The notes under the pieces were generated by a model. The model saw only the letters and a list, made by a program, of their open reading frames with translations. It was not told the origin of the DNA and made no database searches. Shown here piece by piece: positions 22,801 through 32,943 of a stretch of 64,000 nucleotides of DNA (position 1 is the stretch's first letter; each line of letters opens with the position of its first letter). The position numbers were made by a program, and so were the translations under genes. The DNA is from Pseudo-nitzschia pungens (lineage: Eukaryota > Bacillariophyta > Bacillariophyceae > Bacillariales > Bacillariaceae), in NCBI GenBank assembly GCA_037355855.1, contig CM074762.1, forward strand, positions 5,518,001-5,582,000, given 5' to 3'.

Positions 22801-25753
22801 CAATAATCCCACCAGCCCACCGGTCAAGAGCTGCCTGAAAGTCAACAGCTAATTCCTCACCAGATGTGGAGGAATCAGAGCCAGCACAAAACAAATCTGT
22901 GTCATCCACAAAGGCAAAACCCACAAGAGAAACAAGTTGCAGTGACAATGAAGTGATAAGATGGACACCATGCCCAGCCTGTTGCATCATTCGGAAGACA
23001 ATTGTTGACACCAAAGCCCAAAGAGTTGGACCAATACCATTGCCTTGGCCACAACCACTGAGAGGAACAGGTTCATCACCATACACAGGACCTGACCGAC
23101 CAAAACCAGTTTTGATGTGGTGCTTGGCAAGTTGCAAAGTAGACAAAAGAACCTCACACACATGTGCAGGAACACCAAAGCTTTGGAGAGTGAGACCTGC
23201 AATGGGATGAGAGATCCTATCATAGCAGCCCTTAGCATCATTCATAGCAACAGCACCAGATCTGCGCTTCTGCCTCAACACATCACAGATGAGCTTCTTG
23301 TTCAGGCAGGTGTTGATGGCCTTGTGGTGTTTCCTGCTTCCATGTTGGTCAACAGCCACGGCATTGGCACGTTCAGCATGGGCAAGAATGCGTCTGCCAA
23401 TCATCTTGTTGTTGATTTGGAACTCAGGAGACATCAGCTGAATAAGCCTCATCTTATCCACTCTATATTCACCAGGTTTCTTGAATATCTCAACATCAGT
23501 GATGACCTGCCAAGCAGAAGGAGAGAAGCCAACAATCAATGGGACGGATCTCAGGAGAGTGTCAAACTTGTTCAACTGGGGATCCAGGGCAAATGCCTTG
23601 TGGTGGGCAAAACTCAAACAAGAAGGTTCACTGGCTGTGCGTTCCCTCTGACGTTTCCAGGCAGCAGCATTGTCAGCTGGACACACTGAATAGTCAAAAG
23701 GGGGCAAACTCAGAATAGAGGCAGGGACTTTGAGACAGGCAAGAAATTCAGAAAGGTATTTGTCAGTGGCAGGAGGAGGGATGTATGTGCCATCAAGGAC
23801 TTGGGAAGCAGCATGGGCAGTGCCTAGGTAGCCAAAGTCTTGAATGAAGGAGGGAGTCATGGAAGGAGTGCCAAGACACTGCTGTTGACGCCGGACATTG
23901 GATTCAGCCATAGCTGGAACCATAGTAGACTGGGACTCCAAGACCTGTTCAACACCATCCTGGCCAACTGCAATAGCTCTCAAGACTGCTGACTTGTTGA
24001 CACGTCCCCGAATAGACCGAGCAGCGAGACCAAGCTCTCTTTGAAGACGTTCCCTACGCATCCTGGCACGAATCTGAGAAGCATCCTGGTTGTGAGGTTT
24101 GCCTTCAGCAAGAAGTGCATCCACCAGGCCTTGATTGAAGGAGTCTCTCCATGAGGGGGCCAATTTCTTCACTGCCCGGTATTGCTTGTAAGCTTGTTTC
24201 AGATGGAGGAGAGCACTGGAAAGGTCACTGTGTTCTCCTTTGTAGAGAGAAAGCTTGCAGGCCAACCTTTTCAAAACAGTATGACTGGTGGACACACCCT
24301 GTCTCAACTTAACAACACGCCGCCAAAAGTCAATGGTATCACGATAGACTTGCAGCTTAGGTGACCATGGAACCAAACCAGCTCTAGTGTGGCAGAGGGT
24401 TTGTTCAACAGAGAGCCTGAGAGAGGTAGAGGTTTCATGGAGTACTTCATATGTGGTGATGAGATCAGTTCGCACAGAAATATCCCCAGACTGAAACTGA
24501 GCCAGTAGGTGCTCCAGCTTAGCCTGGAGAGAAAACACTCCAGCCTTAAGAAAGCTGTGCCGCACTCGCTTGAAATACCGTTGGCGCAAATGAGGGTGGG
24601 AGGACTGGAGTTTGGAATGAGAGAATCTCACAGTAGGTGGAAGATGTTTGCCCATAAGGCTGCAATTACAAACCTCAATCCAAAGCAGTCTATGGTCAGA
24701 TTCCATACCATGGGCACCACCAAAGGGACAATACCCAGCCCTGAGAACATCAACATTCTCAGAGACCCAAATGGCATCAATTGGTGTTCTGGTAGTGTTT
24801 CGGTTGTGAGTGGCAGGAGGAGAAGACGTACTATGAAGGGTAAGAATGGCATCTCTGAAACCAAGAGCCTTGAGCTCAAAAGACAAGCCATCAGTCCTGA
24901 CATCAGCATTCTGGTCAATCCCAACAATGACTTGATCACCTGCACCCAGGCAGACCTGAAGGGCAGCAGTCAAATCCCTGTGAAAGAGAATGCATGGATT
25001 GGGACTGAAAAGATTTTCAGCTGCTTGAAAGTATCGGTACTGTTGATTCCAGACTGAACCAAGATCCCTATCATTTTCAACTGGGCAGTAGGCAGAAAAC
25101 ATGGTGACATTGTAGCCATCCCTGCCCTGAAACTTGACAAAGGACCATCTACCAAGACCAGATGGATCAGCTCCATGTGCAACCTTGTGTGAGCTGAACA
25201 GCTGGTCAATGGAAAAACCTGTACCGCCAGGCTGAAGCCAAGAGCAGGCAGAAGCTTCATGCTTGTTGTTAGCAAGATAAGAAAAACTTGAGGGACTGAC
25301 ATGCTTCATGCGCCGATTGAAAAGGTCACAGGGCAGGAGTTTGGATTCATTCAAACAATGTTCAGCAAAAAGAGCCACACTGGCATTGCTCTTGACAAAT
25401 TGACGGGCGTTGTGCTTGGACATGGACATAAAGGCAGCTCTGCGCTGTGGTCCAATGTTTTGGAATGTGATGATGGTGGAGTTAGAGGATGGAGCTTGAG
25501 GAAAGGAATGACCAAAAGTGTCAGAATCCTTAGCAGCAAGAGATTCTCCATGAAGAGTTAATTGGACAAAATGAGAAACAGGGGAAGAGTCGGAGGGGGA
25601 AAAAGGAGAAACAGGAGAAGCATTGATGGGATTTGGATTGAAAGGCATCCCATCACACCTCATATCAGAAGAGCTAACCATGATCAGAAGGAAACCGAGT
25701 CTGTCGCACGGAAGAAAGAGTTGCCGGAGCTGATTTGGTGGAGACATTGGCAT
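19841..25753 (-). CDS. LINE ORF2: endonuclease, reverse transcriptase, RNase H
   Basis: 1970 aa, starting ATG 25753. The N-terminal apurinic-type endonuclease shows VGIDQNAD, TPIDAIWVS and SDHRLLW (about residue 350). The reverse transcriptase has FVDD near residue 949, in place of YADD. An RNase H domain has CDGSFD (about 1478), YRSELAGI, ALDGDTAL and the late NHQVD. Near 1736 lies a CPLCDADNEKVSHVLSC knuckle (C-x2-C-x8-H-x4-C). The order resembles the I/R1-like superclades. It overlaps ORF1 by 80 nt in another frame, so translation needs reinitiation or frameshifting. Confidence 0.92.
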   Translation of the reverse strand: MPMSPPNQLRQLFLPCDRLGFLLIMVSSSDMRCDGMPFNPNPINASPVSPFSPSDSSPVSHFVQLTLHGESLAAKDSDTFGHSFPQAPSSNSTIITFQNIGPQRRAAFMSMSKHNARQFVKSNASVALFAEHCLNESKLLPCDLFNRRMKHVSPSSFSYLANNKHEASACSWLQPGGTGFSIDQLFSSHKVAHGADPSGLGRWSFVKFQGRDGYNVTMFSAYCPVENDRDLGSVWNQQYRYFQAAENLFSPNPCILFHRDLTAALQVCLGAGDQVIVGIDQNADVRTDGLSFELKALGFRDAILTLHSTSSPPATHNRNTTRTPIDAIWVSENVDVLRAGYCPFGGAHGMESDHRLLWIEVCNCSLMGKHLPPTVRFSHSKLQSSHPHLRQRYFKRVRHSFLKAGVFSLQAKLEHLLAQFQSGDISVRTDLITTYEVLHETSTSLRLSVEQTLCHTRAGLVPWSPKLQVYRDTIDFWRRVVKLRQGVSTSHTVLKRLACKLSLYKGEHSDLSSALLHLKQAYKQYRAVKKLAPSWRDSFNQGLVDALLAEGKPHNQDASQIRARMRRERLQRELGLAARSIRGRVNKSAVLRAIAVGQDGVEQVLESQSTMVPAMAESNVRRQQQCLGTPSMTPSFIQDFGYLGTAHAASQVLDGTYIPPPATDKYLSEFLACLKVPASILSLPPFDYSVCPADNAAAWKRQRERTASEPSCLSFAHHKAFALDPQLNKFDTLLRSVPLIVGFSPSAWQVITDVEIFKKPGEYRVDKMRLIQLMSPEFQINNKMIGRRILAHAERANAVAVDQHGSRKHHKAINTCLNKKLICDVLRQKRRSGAVAMNDAKGCYDRISHPIAGLTLQSFGVPAHVCEVLLSTLQLAKHHIKTGFGRSGPVYGDEPVPLSGCGQGNGIGPTLWALVSTIVFRMMQQAGHGVHLITSLSLQLVSLVGFAFVDDTDLFCAGSDSSTSGEELAVDFQAALDRWAGGIIATGGAIEPAKSFCYLIDFKWNGSGWDYRSIADMPGDFSVADKNGNRATLDRFEVDHADKTLGVFISMDGNEEAQIAHLKSQSQSFGSQLKASKCEKRASLYTFKYSFMKSVEYPMPVTQLDEATWTKIIHPALVPVLNKAGMSRTFPRHVFYGPSLYQGFGFIHPYLLQEFSHIATLFQESVRSSQTGRILRLTAESLRLELGIPLHLGFTPYHPFASYVTPCWYKHVWKFFSVHPVSLFEDFPDLPLLRSNDCYLMQAFVNAGFRGADLSLLNHMRMSLKAISLADICTPDGKRLSPMAFQLTSSNHLRDHLDWPRCPPSWPPAAKRLWTKALQTCFLPSCPPPAARALAPSFHLGHWLSPQTASLWPWFLSPSTNRIFFKTSTGWIVSTSQGRGRYRVTSELISAKPACADVLVCPVICGQVVRVVGSSAFDSEPPDMDPLEYNPFDSLPDSPVDAFDALCASPRVLLHQYSLPQAGCQHLVDAIASGTASAVCDGSFDPDLLRGTSAFILSPNTSTKSASLFLTGCNFVSGSPEDQSSYRSELAGIIGVLTCCTALVNLFNIASGSINIALDGDTALKQAQGSWPLVISQKSFDYVYVIRNMISALPISVNFQWVQGHQAGIFLDWWALRNHQVDGMAKAFLSVHRASAHHYPRLVFEPWAFSLNGCKCSRFDQNALHVAISGPPLLKYWQTHHDIPIPQPVLSSIHWGAHLSAFKRLPPGMQRWFVKFASGCIGVGNQLLHYQYQDHSRCPLCDADNEKVSHVLSCKDTGAVTHSVSAFKGPLQTRLEVEQTDPSLVVAIVDLLTRVRKGLTIYPSSYSLAIASAVRAQRTIGWHNWLLGRWSPRWYQIQADYYSHIGSKRSPKRWATAIIHQFFLTSWDLWTYRNERLHGPGGTLDAEQHQSLDASITSELAIGAAGALPQSHSLLQTPFHVLQGYTLTAKRQWLATIHLARKQYAAPVPPVQPYQQEAALLRAWLTGHQG

Positions 25754-28631
25754 GGCTCAAATCACTGACACTAGCATCATGACCGGAAGAGAATGCAATT
25801 GCAGCAACTCCAAGCCTCAATGCAGAGGCTGCATCTTCCCCACCACCGGCAGCAGGAACTGCAGTTGAGGACTCAGGAGAGGCCACAGGGAGGTCACCTG
25901 CCATGGCATCATGGGGAGGTTCAGGAACTTCAGGGGGAACAACAGGAGAGATACCAGGGGAGGCATCAGGCTTGGCCACATGGGTAGGATCACCGCCAGG
26001 AGGAACAGCACCTGCAGGCGCGGAGGCCTGGACATCAGTGAGATTGGAAGTGCCGGTCGCTAAAGTATCCATGGATTGAGAATCATCAAAACCTCCACCA
26101 CCACTGTCAGCACGGGCTTGGAGGTTAAAGTGCAGATCTAGATCAAAAGTGAGGTCGGGGGCAAGGTCAACTGACAAGTCATCATCAACAAGTTCCCAAT
26201 CTCTTGCATCCCCATCACCAAAAAAGGGAAGAGAGTCATCCTGCAGTGGATCTGCAGCAGGTGCAGTTTCCACAACACAATTGACAGCAGCATCCCAATG
26301 GTAAGCTTCCATTTCAGTCAAGCACTCAGAAGAGAACCATTGGCGAACACAAGAACCATAATGAGCTTCCAGTATAATAGGCAGGAAAGACAACATGGCC
26401 ATAGCTTCAGCCTTGGTGGTGATATTGTACAAAGCAAGGATCTCGCCTCGGTATGAACTGGTATCAACAGAAAGAAAAAGAGGCCATGACCAATTGTCAC
26501 GGGTTCGGATGCCCAGAAGCACACTGCGCAGTGTCTTCAAACCCAGCCCTTGGCCCAAGTCAACTGGAAGATCAAGATCAACTACCCCCAGAACAGGAGC
26601 AGTTTCATGGCTCTCAATAAATTTGGCTTGGCGGTGCTTAGCCTGGCGAACAGTCTTGAGCTTGGAGGGGGGAAGAGGTCTGTCAGAAGGATTGGTAGCT
26701 GTCTCAATAAACTTGTAGAATTTACCATCAGGTAAAGAGGCAATGTCTGAAGGTTTGCAACGGTTGAACTGGGCTTTGAGGAGCTTAACAGTTTGGGCGC
26801 GCTTTGTTGCATCACATAAAACATGAGCAGCCAGAACCGGATTGGGATCAGGAGTTCTGGAGTTGTCAAGGCTGATATTCTTCCTGATAACAGCAATAGG
26901 ACACGCCTGAAACCTGGGATGAGTTTGAAGCAATTCGTTGTAGTGGTCAAGATCAAAACTCTGCATGTAAGATCCAAGGAGAAAGCCACATGTGACAATA
27001 ACTGGGGCCTGTATGTGGTCATATTTCAGGTCCATGTCACGGTCTCTGAGCCTCTGGAGCAATTGTGCTGAAAAGAGTTTCTCCAGGGAAGCACTGTGGC
27101 CCACAAAGAAGCGTAGATGAGGAGCAGTTCTACTGCGAAGCCAGAGCTGAGCAACATACAATTCCAAGGTCTTCCTGTCAGGAAGTGTCGTCCAAAACTT
27201 GGTAACAGGCTTGGCCTTGGGGTTGAGCCTGGCTCTGGAGGGAAAAACATACAACACCAGGCGCTTGTCAACAGTCCATAGAAGATCCAAAGCTTCCTTG
27301 AGAGACTTGAGCAGCTCATCATATAGTTCCCCAGGGCGTTGTGACATCAACCTTGGAAGGGACAGAGTGACATAAGAACTATGAGAACACTTGGTGCCAG
27401 CAGTGACATCCACTGGAGCTCTAGAATCACTGGAGCAAACCCCCCGGCGTTGGAGGAAATGCCCAGCAGAGGAGGACAAGACAGTAGCATCACCACCACC
27501 AGGAAGAAAGGACACTGATTTGGAAGTGGAAGCATCATCAACTGCAGCTGGCGCAGGTGTAGGAGGTCGCTTCTTGAAATGCCAGTGGGAGCCAAGCACC
27601 TGATTGGCTGCCAACCAAACTCTTCCTTCAGTGCTGGGCAAAAGGTTACCTTCACAATATAGGTCATCAAAACACTCAGGAGACATCTTGGCCAAACCAA
27701 TAAGACATCTCTTCAGAGCATGGCCTGAAGGGTGCTTGGTCCAGTCTGCAGAGGCTTGAAAGCAGAGAGAAGCAAGGGAAACCAGGGATTCCACAGAAGC
27801 AGTTCTCCACTCAGGGTTGTCAGGAAAAGCTTGAGCATATGCTGGAGGGATGGCAGACTGACAGACATCATGGATGGATTTCTTGTCATTCCCATCTTTC
27901 TTACTGAAGAAGTGAGTAGGACTAGGACACCCAGTCCATAGCCGGTTTCCTGCTGGAGTTTTACGAAGAGTGTGGATAGGGGTGGGAATGGAAGCACGAC
28001 CAGTAAAAGGCCCCTTACCGTAGAAGCACCAGAGGAAGGAATCTGAGTGAGCTTTGTTGGCATCAGCCAGGGCTTTCTTGCGCAGGGCATGTCGCTCTGC
28101 AGACGGTGTGTCAGAAAGAAATGCAAGAGTAGCTTGTTTCAGACTAGACTTGGAAGGAGAGACCTTGGAAGGAGGGGGCTTAGAGTCTGAGTGCTCAGAG
28201 CCTGGCTGGCCATCCCTAGACGTCGCACTGTTGGACTTTCCACTGTTGGGCTTCCCACTGTTGGACGTCCCACTGTTGGAATTTCCACTGTTGGGCTTCC
28301 CACTGTTGGACTTCCCACTGTCAGACGTCCCACTGTCGGACTGCCCAATGCCTGAATGCCCTGTGTCTGAATGCCCAGTGCCTGACTGCTCAGTGCTCAT
28401 ATCAACATCATCTAGTGCACCAGTAGACACAGCAGAAGTGAAGGACATATCATCATCAGAAGGGAGTGAATCCCTAGCTGTACGGGGAGAGGGAGGGGGA
28501 GAGGGAGTAGCCTGAAGAACGGAACCAGCAGGTAGTCGGCGGGAAGGGGTCCCCGTAAAGGCGCGTTTGTTTGAAGGAGTGTTAGCCAAGGTAGACCTTT
28601 TTCGCCTGGAAGCTGGCGGGGGGGGAGGCAT
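25674..28631 (-). CDS. LINE ORF1 protein
   Basis: 985 aa from ATG 28631. The frame is open further up to 28829 but without an ATG. The N-terminus is Pro/Ser/basic. About 75-150 is a low-complexity stretch of SNSGKP-like hexapeptides. The middle is a folded-looking region with no zinc knuckle or RRM that I can see; the C-terminal third is acidic, then Ala/Pro-rich. As ORF1 of a two-ORF LINE it should be the RNA-binding, particle-forming protein, but that is by position only. Confidence 0.75.
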   Translation of the reverse strand: MPPPPPASRRKRSTLANTPSNKRAFTGTPSRRLPAGSVLQATPSPPPSPRTARDSLPSDDDMSFTSAVSTGALDDVDMSTEQSGTGHSDTGHSGIGQSDSGTSDSGKSNSGKPNSGNSNSGTSNSGKPNSGKSNSATSRDGQPGSEHSDSKPPPSKVSPSKSSLKQATLAFLSDTPSAERHALRKKALADANKAHSDSFLWCFYGKGPFTGRASIPTPIHTLRKTPAGNRLWTGCPSPTHFFSKKDGNDKKSIHDVCQSAIPPAYAQAFPDNPEWRTASVESLVSLASLCFQASADWTKHPSGHALKRCLIGLAKMSPECFDDLYCEGNLLPSTEGRVWLAANQVLGSHWHFKKRPPTPAPAAVDDASTSKSVSFLPGGGDATVLSSSAGHFLQRRGVCSSDSRAPVDVTAGTKCSHSSYVTLSLPRLMSQRPGELYDELLKSLKEALDLLWTVDKRLVLYVFPSRARLNPKAKPVTKFWTTLPDRKTLELYVAQLWLRSRTAPHLRFFVGHSASLEKLFSAQLLQRLRDRDMDLKYDHIQAPVIVTCGFLLGSYMQSFDLDHYNELLQTHPRFQACPIAVIRKNISLDNSRTPDPNPVLAAHVLCDATKRAQTVKLLKAQFNRCKPSDIASLPDGKFYKFIETATNPSDRPLPPSKLKTVRQAKHRQAKFIESHETAPVLGVVDLDLPVDLGQGLGLKTLRSVLLGIRTRDNWSWPLFLSVDTSSYRGEILALYNITTKAEAMAMLSFLPIILEAHYGSCVRQWFSSECLTEMEAYHWDAAVNCVVETAPAADPLQDDSLPFFGDGDARDWELVDDDLSVDLAPDLTFDLDLHFNLQARADSGGGGFDDSQSMDTLATGTSNLTDVQASAPAGAVPPGGDPTHVAKPDASPGISPVVPPEVPEPPHDAMAGDLPVASPESSTAVPAAGGGEDAASALRLGVAAIAFSSGHDASVSDLSHANVSTKSAPATLSSVRQTRFPSDHG

Positions 28632-28899
28632 GGTGGGGCTAGGATCGTCTGAATAGGCGTGTTGGCTCGGGCGCTGGTAGGCTGTCAGTGTTAACCTGTA
28701 TGTATATATACAGATGGGTGTAGCCTGGAAACAGGGGACAGCAGCAACAACAAGGGTAACCTTGGTCTGGACAAGGGAAAGGTCCCTGGGGATCCAAAAA
28801 ATATACTGGAGCACACCCACAAAAGTCACTGGGGAACTCAGAAATTTTTGCTAAAAAACGAGCAAAATTTGTCTCACACTTGGAGCACAAAAACTCTGC

Positions 28900-30300
28900 G
28901 CGCGGAAGAGCTCTGCAAATCGTGTAGCTTGTAGGCTTGTACTCGGCAAATCGTGTAGGCTTGTACTCGTACTGTACTCCTAGCTTGAAAATTGTGCAAA
29001 TTTGAACAATTTTGCAGCTACTGCAAATCGTGTAGGCTTGTAGGCTTGCAAATTCGAATCGGATACGGTTCGAATTGAAATACAGCAGCCCACCGGGAAG
29101 CTAGTGGCTTGAAAACAGGGGCTTTAGTAGGAACACTTAGGGACCGGGGGATATCAATGGCAGGGCACACTTAAAAGGCTCAGGAGGGAACTTGAAGTTC
29201 AAACTCGCGAGTACTTATAAGTGGAAACAGTATCCAGGGGCAATTGGCTTGAAAACAGGGATCTTAAGCGGAGCAGAGCTGCTGTAGAATTCTACAGGGA
29301 AAATTCTGGTAGTTCTGTCTGGAGTTGCGGGCAAATGGATAGAAGTACCACTTTTGGCCCTGTAGAATTTACGTAGAGGGGGGAAATGGATCCAGGGGCA
29401 ATTGGCTTGAAAACAGGAACCTTGAGCGAGACACTTAAGGATCAGGAAAGCTGCTTGCTTGAAAACAGGGGCTGTAGTAGGAAGACCTAGGGACCAGGGG
29501 GAGGCTTGTGTCTTGAAAACAGTGTCAAACTTGAAGTTCAACCTGGGGTTGCTTAATAGCAAAAACACTTAGGGAGCAGGGAACTCGCGAACACTTAGGG
29601 ACCAGGGAAGCTGCTTGCTTGAAAACAGGGGCTGTAGTAGAAACACCTAGGGACCAGGGGGAGGCTTGTGTCCGGAAAACAGTGTCGAACTTGAAGTTCA
29701 ACCTGGGGTTGCTTAATAGCAAAAACACTTAGGGAGCAGGGAACTCGCGAACACTTAGGGACCAGGGAAGCTGCTTGCTTGAAAACAGGGGCTGTAGTAG
29801 GAAGACCTAGGGACCAGGGGGAGGCTTGTGTCTTGAAAACAGTGTCGAACTTGAAGTTCAAGTTGGGGTTGCTTAATAGCGAAAACACTTAGGGATCAGG
29901 GAACTCGCGAACACTTAAGGACCAGGGGAAGTGTAGTCTTGAAAACAAGGGGCTGTAGTAGCTGTAGTCTTGGAAACAAGAGTGCAATAAGTAGGAGGTA
30001 CTTAGGGATCGGTTGGTCTTGGCTTGAAAACAGGTGTAGTAGGGGGAGCCTTAAGCGAAAACACTTAGGGACTGGGGGGCTTGGCTAGGAAACAGGGTAG
30101 CTCTTAAGTGATTGACACTAGTAAGAGCAGGGGGCAATTGGCTTGAAAATAAAGGGGAACTGGAAGATATGCTTGCGCGAACTTGCAGATACTTAGGGAT
30201 CAGCGAGTAGGAACCTTCTAGAAGGGGGGTGTATATGTGTTCGATCTTGAAGAATGTAGAACGTTAAGTAGGTTCGACCTTGAAGAATGTAGAACGTTAA
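28900..30300 (-). repeat. LINE 5' UTR tandem repeats, ~160 bp
   Basis: Three clear 160-bp units start at 29461, 29621 and 29781 (GAAAACAGGGGCTGTAGTAG), with shorter degenerate copies to either side. Each contains CTTAGGGACCAGG and CTTGAAAACAG motifs. The short derivative at 42195-44297 has the corresponding ~150-bp repeats. Repeated 5' UTR units suggest promoter monomers, as in mouse L1. Confidence 0.85.
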
Positions 30301-30708
30301 GTGGGTATCACTTATGGGGCTTGGAAGACTGTATAGCGTTAAATAATAAGGTAGCTTGAAAACAGATCGAGAAACCGAGCTCGGAGACAGAGCGGAACTG
30401 AAGCAGAGCTGCTGTAGAATTAGTACTGCAATTGCTGTAGAAAATTATGTGTTGTTTTGCTTGTTGCTGTTGTTGCCGATCGACCGACCGACAGGAAACA
30501 AGGAACCAAAGCAACCAAAGGAAGCAAGGAGCAGCCTAACAAACAGTAGAATCAGATAGGGGAGGTCTCTGTTAATAGGTGTAGTGCTTGGTTTTGTTGT
30601 AGGAGCTTTAGAAGTGAGTGAGATATCAAAGGGGAAAGTTGTGTAGAAATCTACGTGTTTTAAGTACTGGAACATCGGAACGTCGGACAAAATGCGCGAT
30701 GCGAAAAT

Positions 30709-30730
30709 TGTAGTTGCCAAACTCTTGTAA
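30709..30730. repeat. LINE target-site duplication, right copy
   Basis: 22 bp, identical to 19523-19544. Confidence 0.95.
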
Positions 30731-31504
30731 CTTGATGTTCTTCATGATGACATATTCTGTAGTGTCGAAGCTTCCATTGGCTGTGGTAGTTATGACTTGG
30801 TGCTTGCTTCGTAGTGGCATTGCGCCAAATGGTAGTGCTCTCTTGTTGATTAGAGTTCCGGAGGATCCACTATCTAGTAGGGCTAGTAGTGGTCTTGATT
30901 TTGTAGGGATGCCTTGTATGAACTGTATGTTGGTTAGTAGAATAGGAGCCACGTTGCTCGTATTCGGAATAGGAGCCACGTTGCTCTTATTCGGGGATGC
31001 CTGTTCTGCTGGATTTCCAGCAGTCGACAGTAGCTTTAAATAATTTTGCTCCAGCGCACCTCCTTTGGTGTAGTCTCTGGGTTTTCCGGGATTGCAATAG
31101 AGGTTTTTTGCTGTACCGGTAGACCAATTTCTTGCCAGGGACAAGGTTGGTCCATTTGTTGCTGCTGCTGTCTTATCCGGATCGATAGTGATCGATGATG
31201 CGTCTGTTGTACCCTTGGATCGATTCGGTTGGTTTCGATTCGGATCCACGTTCGATATATCCTGTAGGATGTTACGAACAATTGCTTTTGCTGCTGCTGT
31301 GGCAGGCTTTGTTGCTGAGCGCTCAACAGGAATACTCCATCCTGTAGGTTCCTTCCCCTCTTTCTCCGGGAGATCTCCTCCATGCGTCATCCCAGACAGC
31401 AGGGCTGTACTGGCATCCAGTTCCAGGGGAGCTGGAGGCAAGGTGATTGCTGGTTTTAGTGAAGCCGGGGGCTTCTGTTTTGGAGGCCTGGAGCCTCCGG
31501 AGAC
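30731..31504 (-). CDS. Gypsy G2 Pol, part 1 (protease)
   Basis: The frame opens directly after the Gag stop (TGA 31505-31507) in the same phase, with no ATG at its start. It carries a Pro/Thr-rich linker and the aspartic protease motif LLALLDSGSSGTLI (near 30880). The LINE cuts it just after KNIKLQEFGNY, and the frame resumes at 19522 with QEFGNYTIDL. Expression presumably depends on readthrough of the TGA, since there is neither frameshift nor independent start. Confidence 0.85.
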
Positions 31505-32563
31505 TCAGGGGAGCCACACAAGTTCCCCATCGATGCTCCTTTCAGTTCTGCCGCCATGGTTGGCGTGGTACGCCTCGCGTGCTGCGTTCATGTGGGCTTG
31601 GAAGGTCTCGTTGCTTCCTGGTATCATAAGAGCTGTCGAATGGGCGTGGAAGGTCTCCGGTTGAGTATTGGTGGAGCCTGAGCCTTTATTGTAGTTCTTG
31701 GAGAATCGATTCTTTGGACACTCGGACCAATCGTGATTATGGCCTGGGATCCTGCAGGGATTTGACTTCTTCTTGTTGTTATTCCCTTTGTGGTTGTTCG
31801 AGTTGCGCTTGCGCGAGTTGTTGTTATTGCTGTTGGACGAATTGTTCGAATTGTTCGAGCGTTTCTGTTGCTTGCTGTTGTTTCTATTGCTCTTCTTGTT
31901 GGCTTGGCGCTCGTGACAGCTCATATAGTCCACAATGTGTCGGACTGTCGTGTCTTCTTGGATTCCACTGTGCATCATGCCATAGCTTTCGATCCATGTA
32001 GATGGGAAGGAATGGAGAAGGATGGTGAGTTTCTCCACTCTCGAAAGAGGAGCACTGCTTCCTTCTAATTTCTGTGTATACTTCATGAGGATGAGAATGC
32101 GATCAGCATGTTCCTTGCATGTAACCGATGGCGTCTTTCGGCATTCATGGCTTCGAAGATAGGTGTGCATGATGTCCCTTGCATCTTTGGCATTGCAGTA
32201 GAGCTGAGTGAAGTCAATGAAGGCTTGCTCATATCCTCCAATTTCATCTTGGGAGTATTGGAATTCTTCCGGATTCAGTGGGTCCTTGATCATGTCATTC
32301 CATTTGCTCTGGGCGTCTGTGGTGAGGCAACGTCCGAAATGGGTTAGGTAGATTTCGACCGGCAGTCGCAGGTAGATGGCAGCATTTCTGAAAGACTCTT
32401 CGACAAAGAGCAATTCTTCTAGTCCTCCGGTCTCCGTGAAGAGGGGGACCTTCATGCTGTCAGTTCGGTCCTCGTCGACGTTGTACAGAGTAAACAGTTT
32501 GGGCTTAGTGCGATCGAAGGAGCTCTTGTAGGTGATGGGGGGGTCTCTGTAGATGCCGGACAT
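31505..32563 (-). CDS. Gypsy G2 Gag
   Basis: 352 aa from ATG 32563. The capsid-like first two thirds are followed by an Asn/Ser/Lys-rich linker and a CRIPGHNHDWSEC knuckle (about 270-283). The knuckle shares the C-x-I-(H)PG-x-NH-x-W-x-x-C pattern with the Gag of G1. It ends at TGA 31505-31507 (CCC TGA GTC), after which the same frame continues as pol. Confidence 0.85.
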   Translation of the reverse strand: MSGIYRDPPITYKSSFDRTKPKLFTLYNVDEDRTDSMKVPLFTETGGLEELLFVEESFRNAAIYLRLPVEIYLTHFGRCLTTDAQSKWNDMIKDPLNPEEFQYSQDEIGGYEQAFIDFTQLYCNAKDARDIMHTYLRSHECRKTPSVTCKEHADRILILMKYTQKLEGSSAPLSRVEKLTILLHSFPSTWIESYGMMHSGIQEDTTVRHIVDYMSCHERQANKKSNRNNSKQQKRSNNSNNSSNSNNNNSRKRNSNNHKGNNNKKKSNPCRIPGHNHDWSECPKNRFSKNYNKGSGSTNTQPETFHAHSTALMIPGSNETFQAHMNAAREAYHANHGGRTERSIDGELVWLP

Positions 32564-32683
32564 GTTGCTTGTTGGAGATACAACGTGCCTCTGTTGTTGA
32601 GGATAAGGTATGTTTATTCGATTGTTTTGGTTCAGTACTGAGTTCTACTGTTTTCCTACGTTGAAGATAAACAGTAATTACTG

Positions 32684-32943
32684 TGTTACACTCTAAGGTA
32701 GAAAAATTGGAGTAGTATTAAAATTGTGACTAAAGTTTCGACTCTTAAGCGAGCGTTACGATTCTCATGTGAACGTTTGAATATACAAACGCGCGCCGTG
32801 CTCACATTTGAATAACGGCACACATGCATTGCTGGAGCGTCCGGCGTACAGTTTGAATATTTGAATATTCAAACACCGGTCAGCTCGTATGTGGGATTCG
32901 GTTAATTATTTAATCGTGGTTCATGCTACGCTAGCATATCACA
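32684..32943 (-). repeat. 5' LTR of gypsy G2
   Basis: 260 bp, identical by eye to 16062-16321. On the minus strand it is followed directly by the palindrome CAGTAATTACTG. Confidence 0.95.

Larger units (their letters stand above)
19545..30708 (-). mobile_element. Full-length LINE, APE-RT-RNase H type
   Basis: An 11.2-kb non-LTR retrotransposon with a 5' UTR of ~160-bp tandem repeats, two overlapping ORFs, a short 3' UTR and a TAATAATAATA-type tail at 19545-19556 (plus strand), bounded by a perfect 22-bp duplication. It splits the protease region of gypsy G2. Both ORFs look intact, so it is young and possibly active. Its 5' and 3' ends are shared by the short derivative at 42195-44297. Confidence 0.95.
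16062..32943 (-). mobile_element. Ty3/gypsy LTR retrotransposon (element G2) with nested LINE
   Basis: 260-bp LTRs (16062-16321, 32684-32943) look identical by eye. The 5-bp duplication TCGCG is at 16057-16061 and 32944-32948. It sits in the Copia gag and is itself split by the LINE at 19545-30708. Without the LINE it is about 5.7 kb. Confidence 0.95.

Noticed and set aside
28054..28515. 153-codon plus frame of PLLDFPLLGF-like repeats
   Set aside because: Antisense of the SNSGKP repeats of LINE ORF1.
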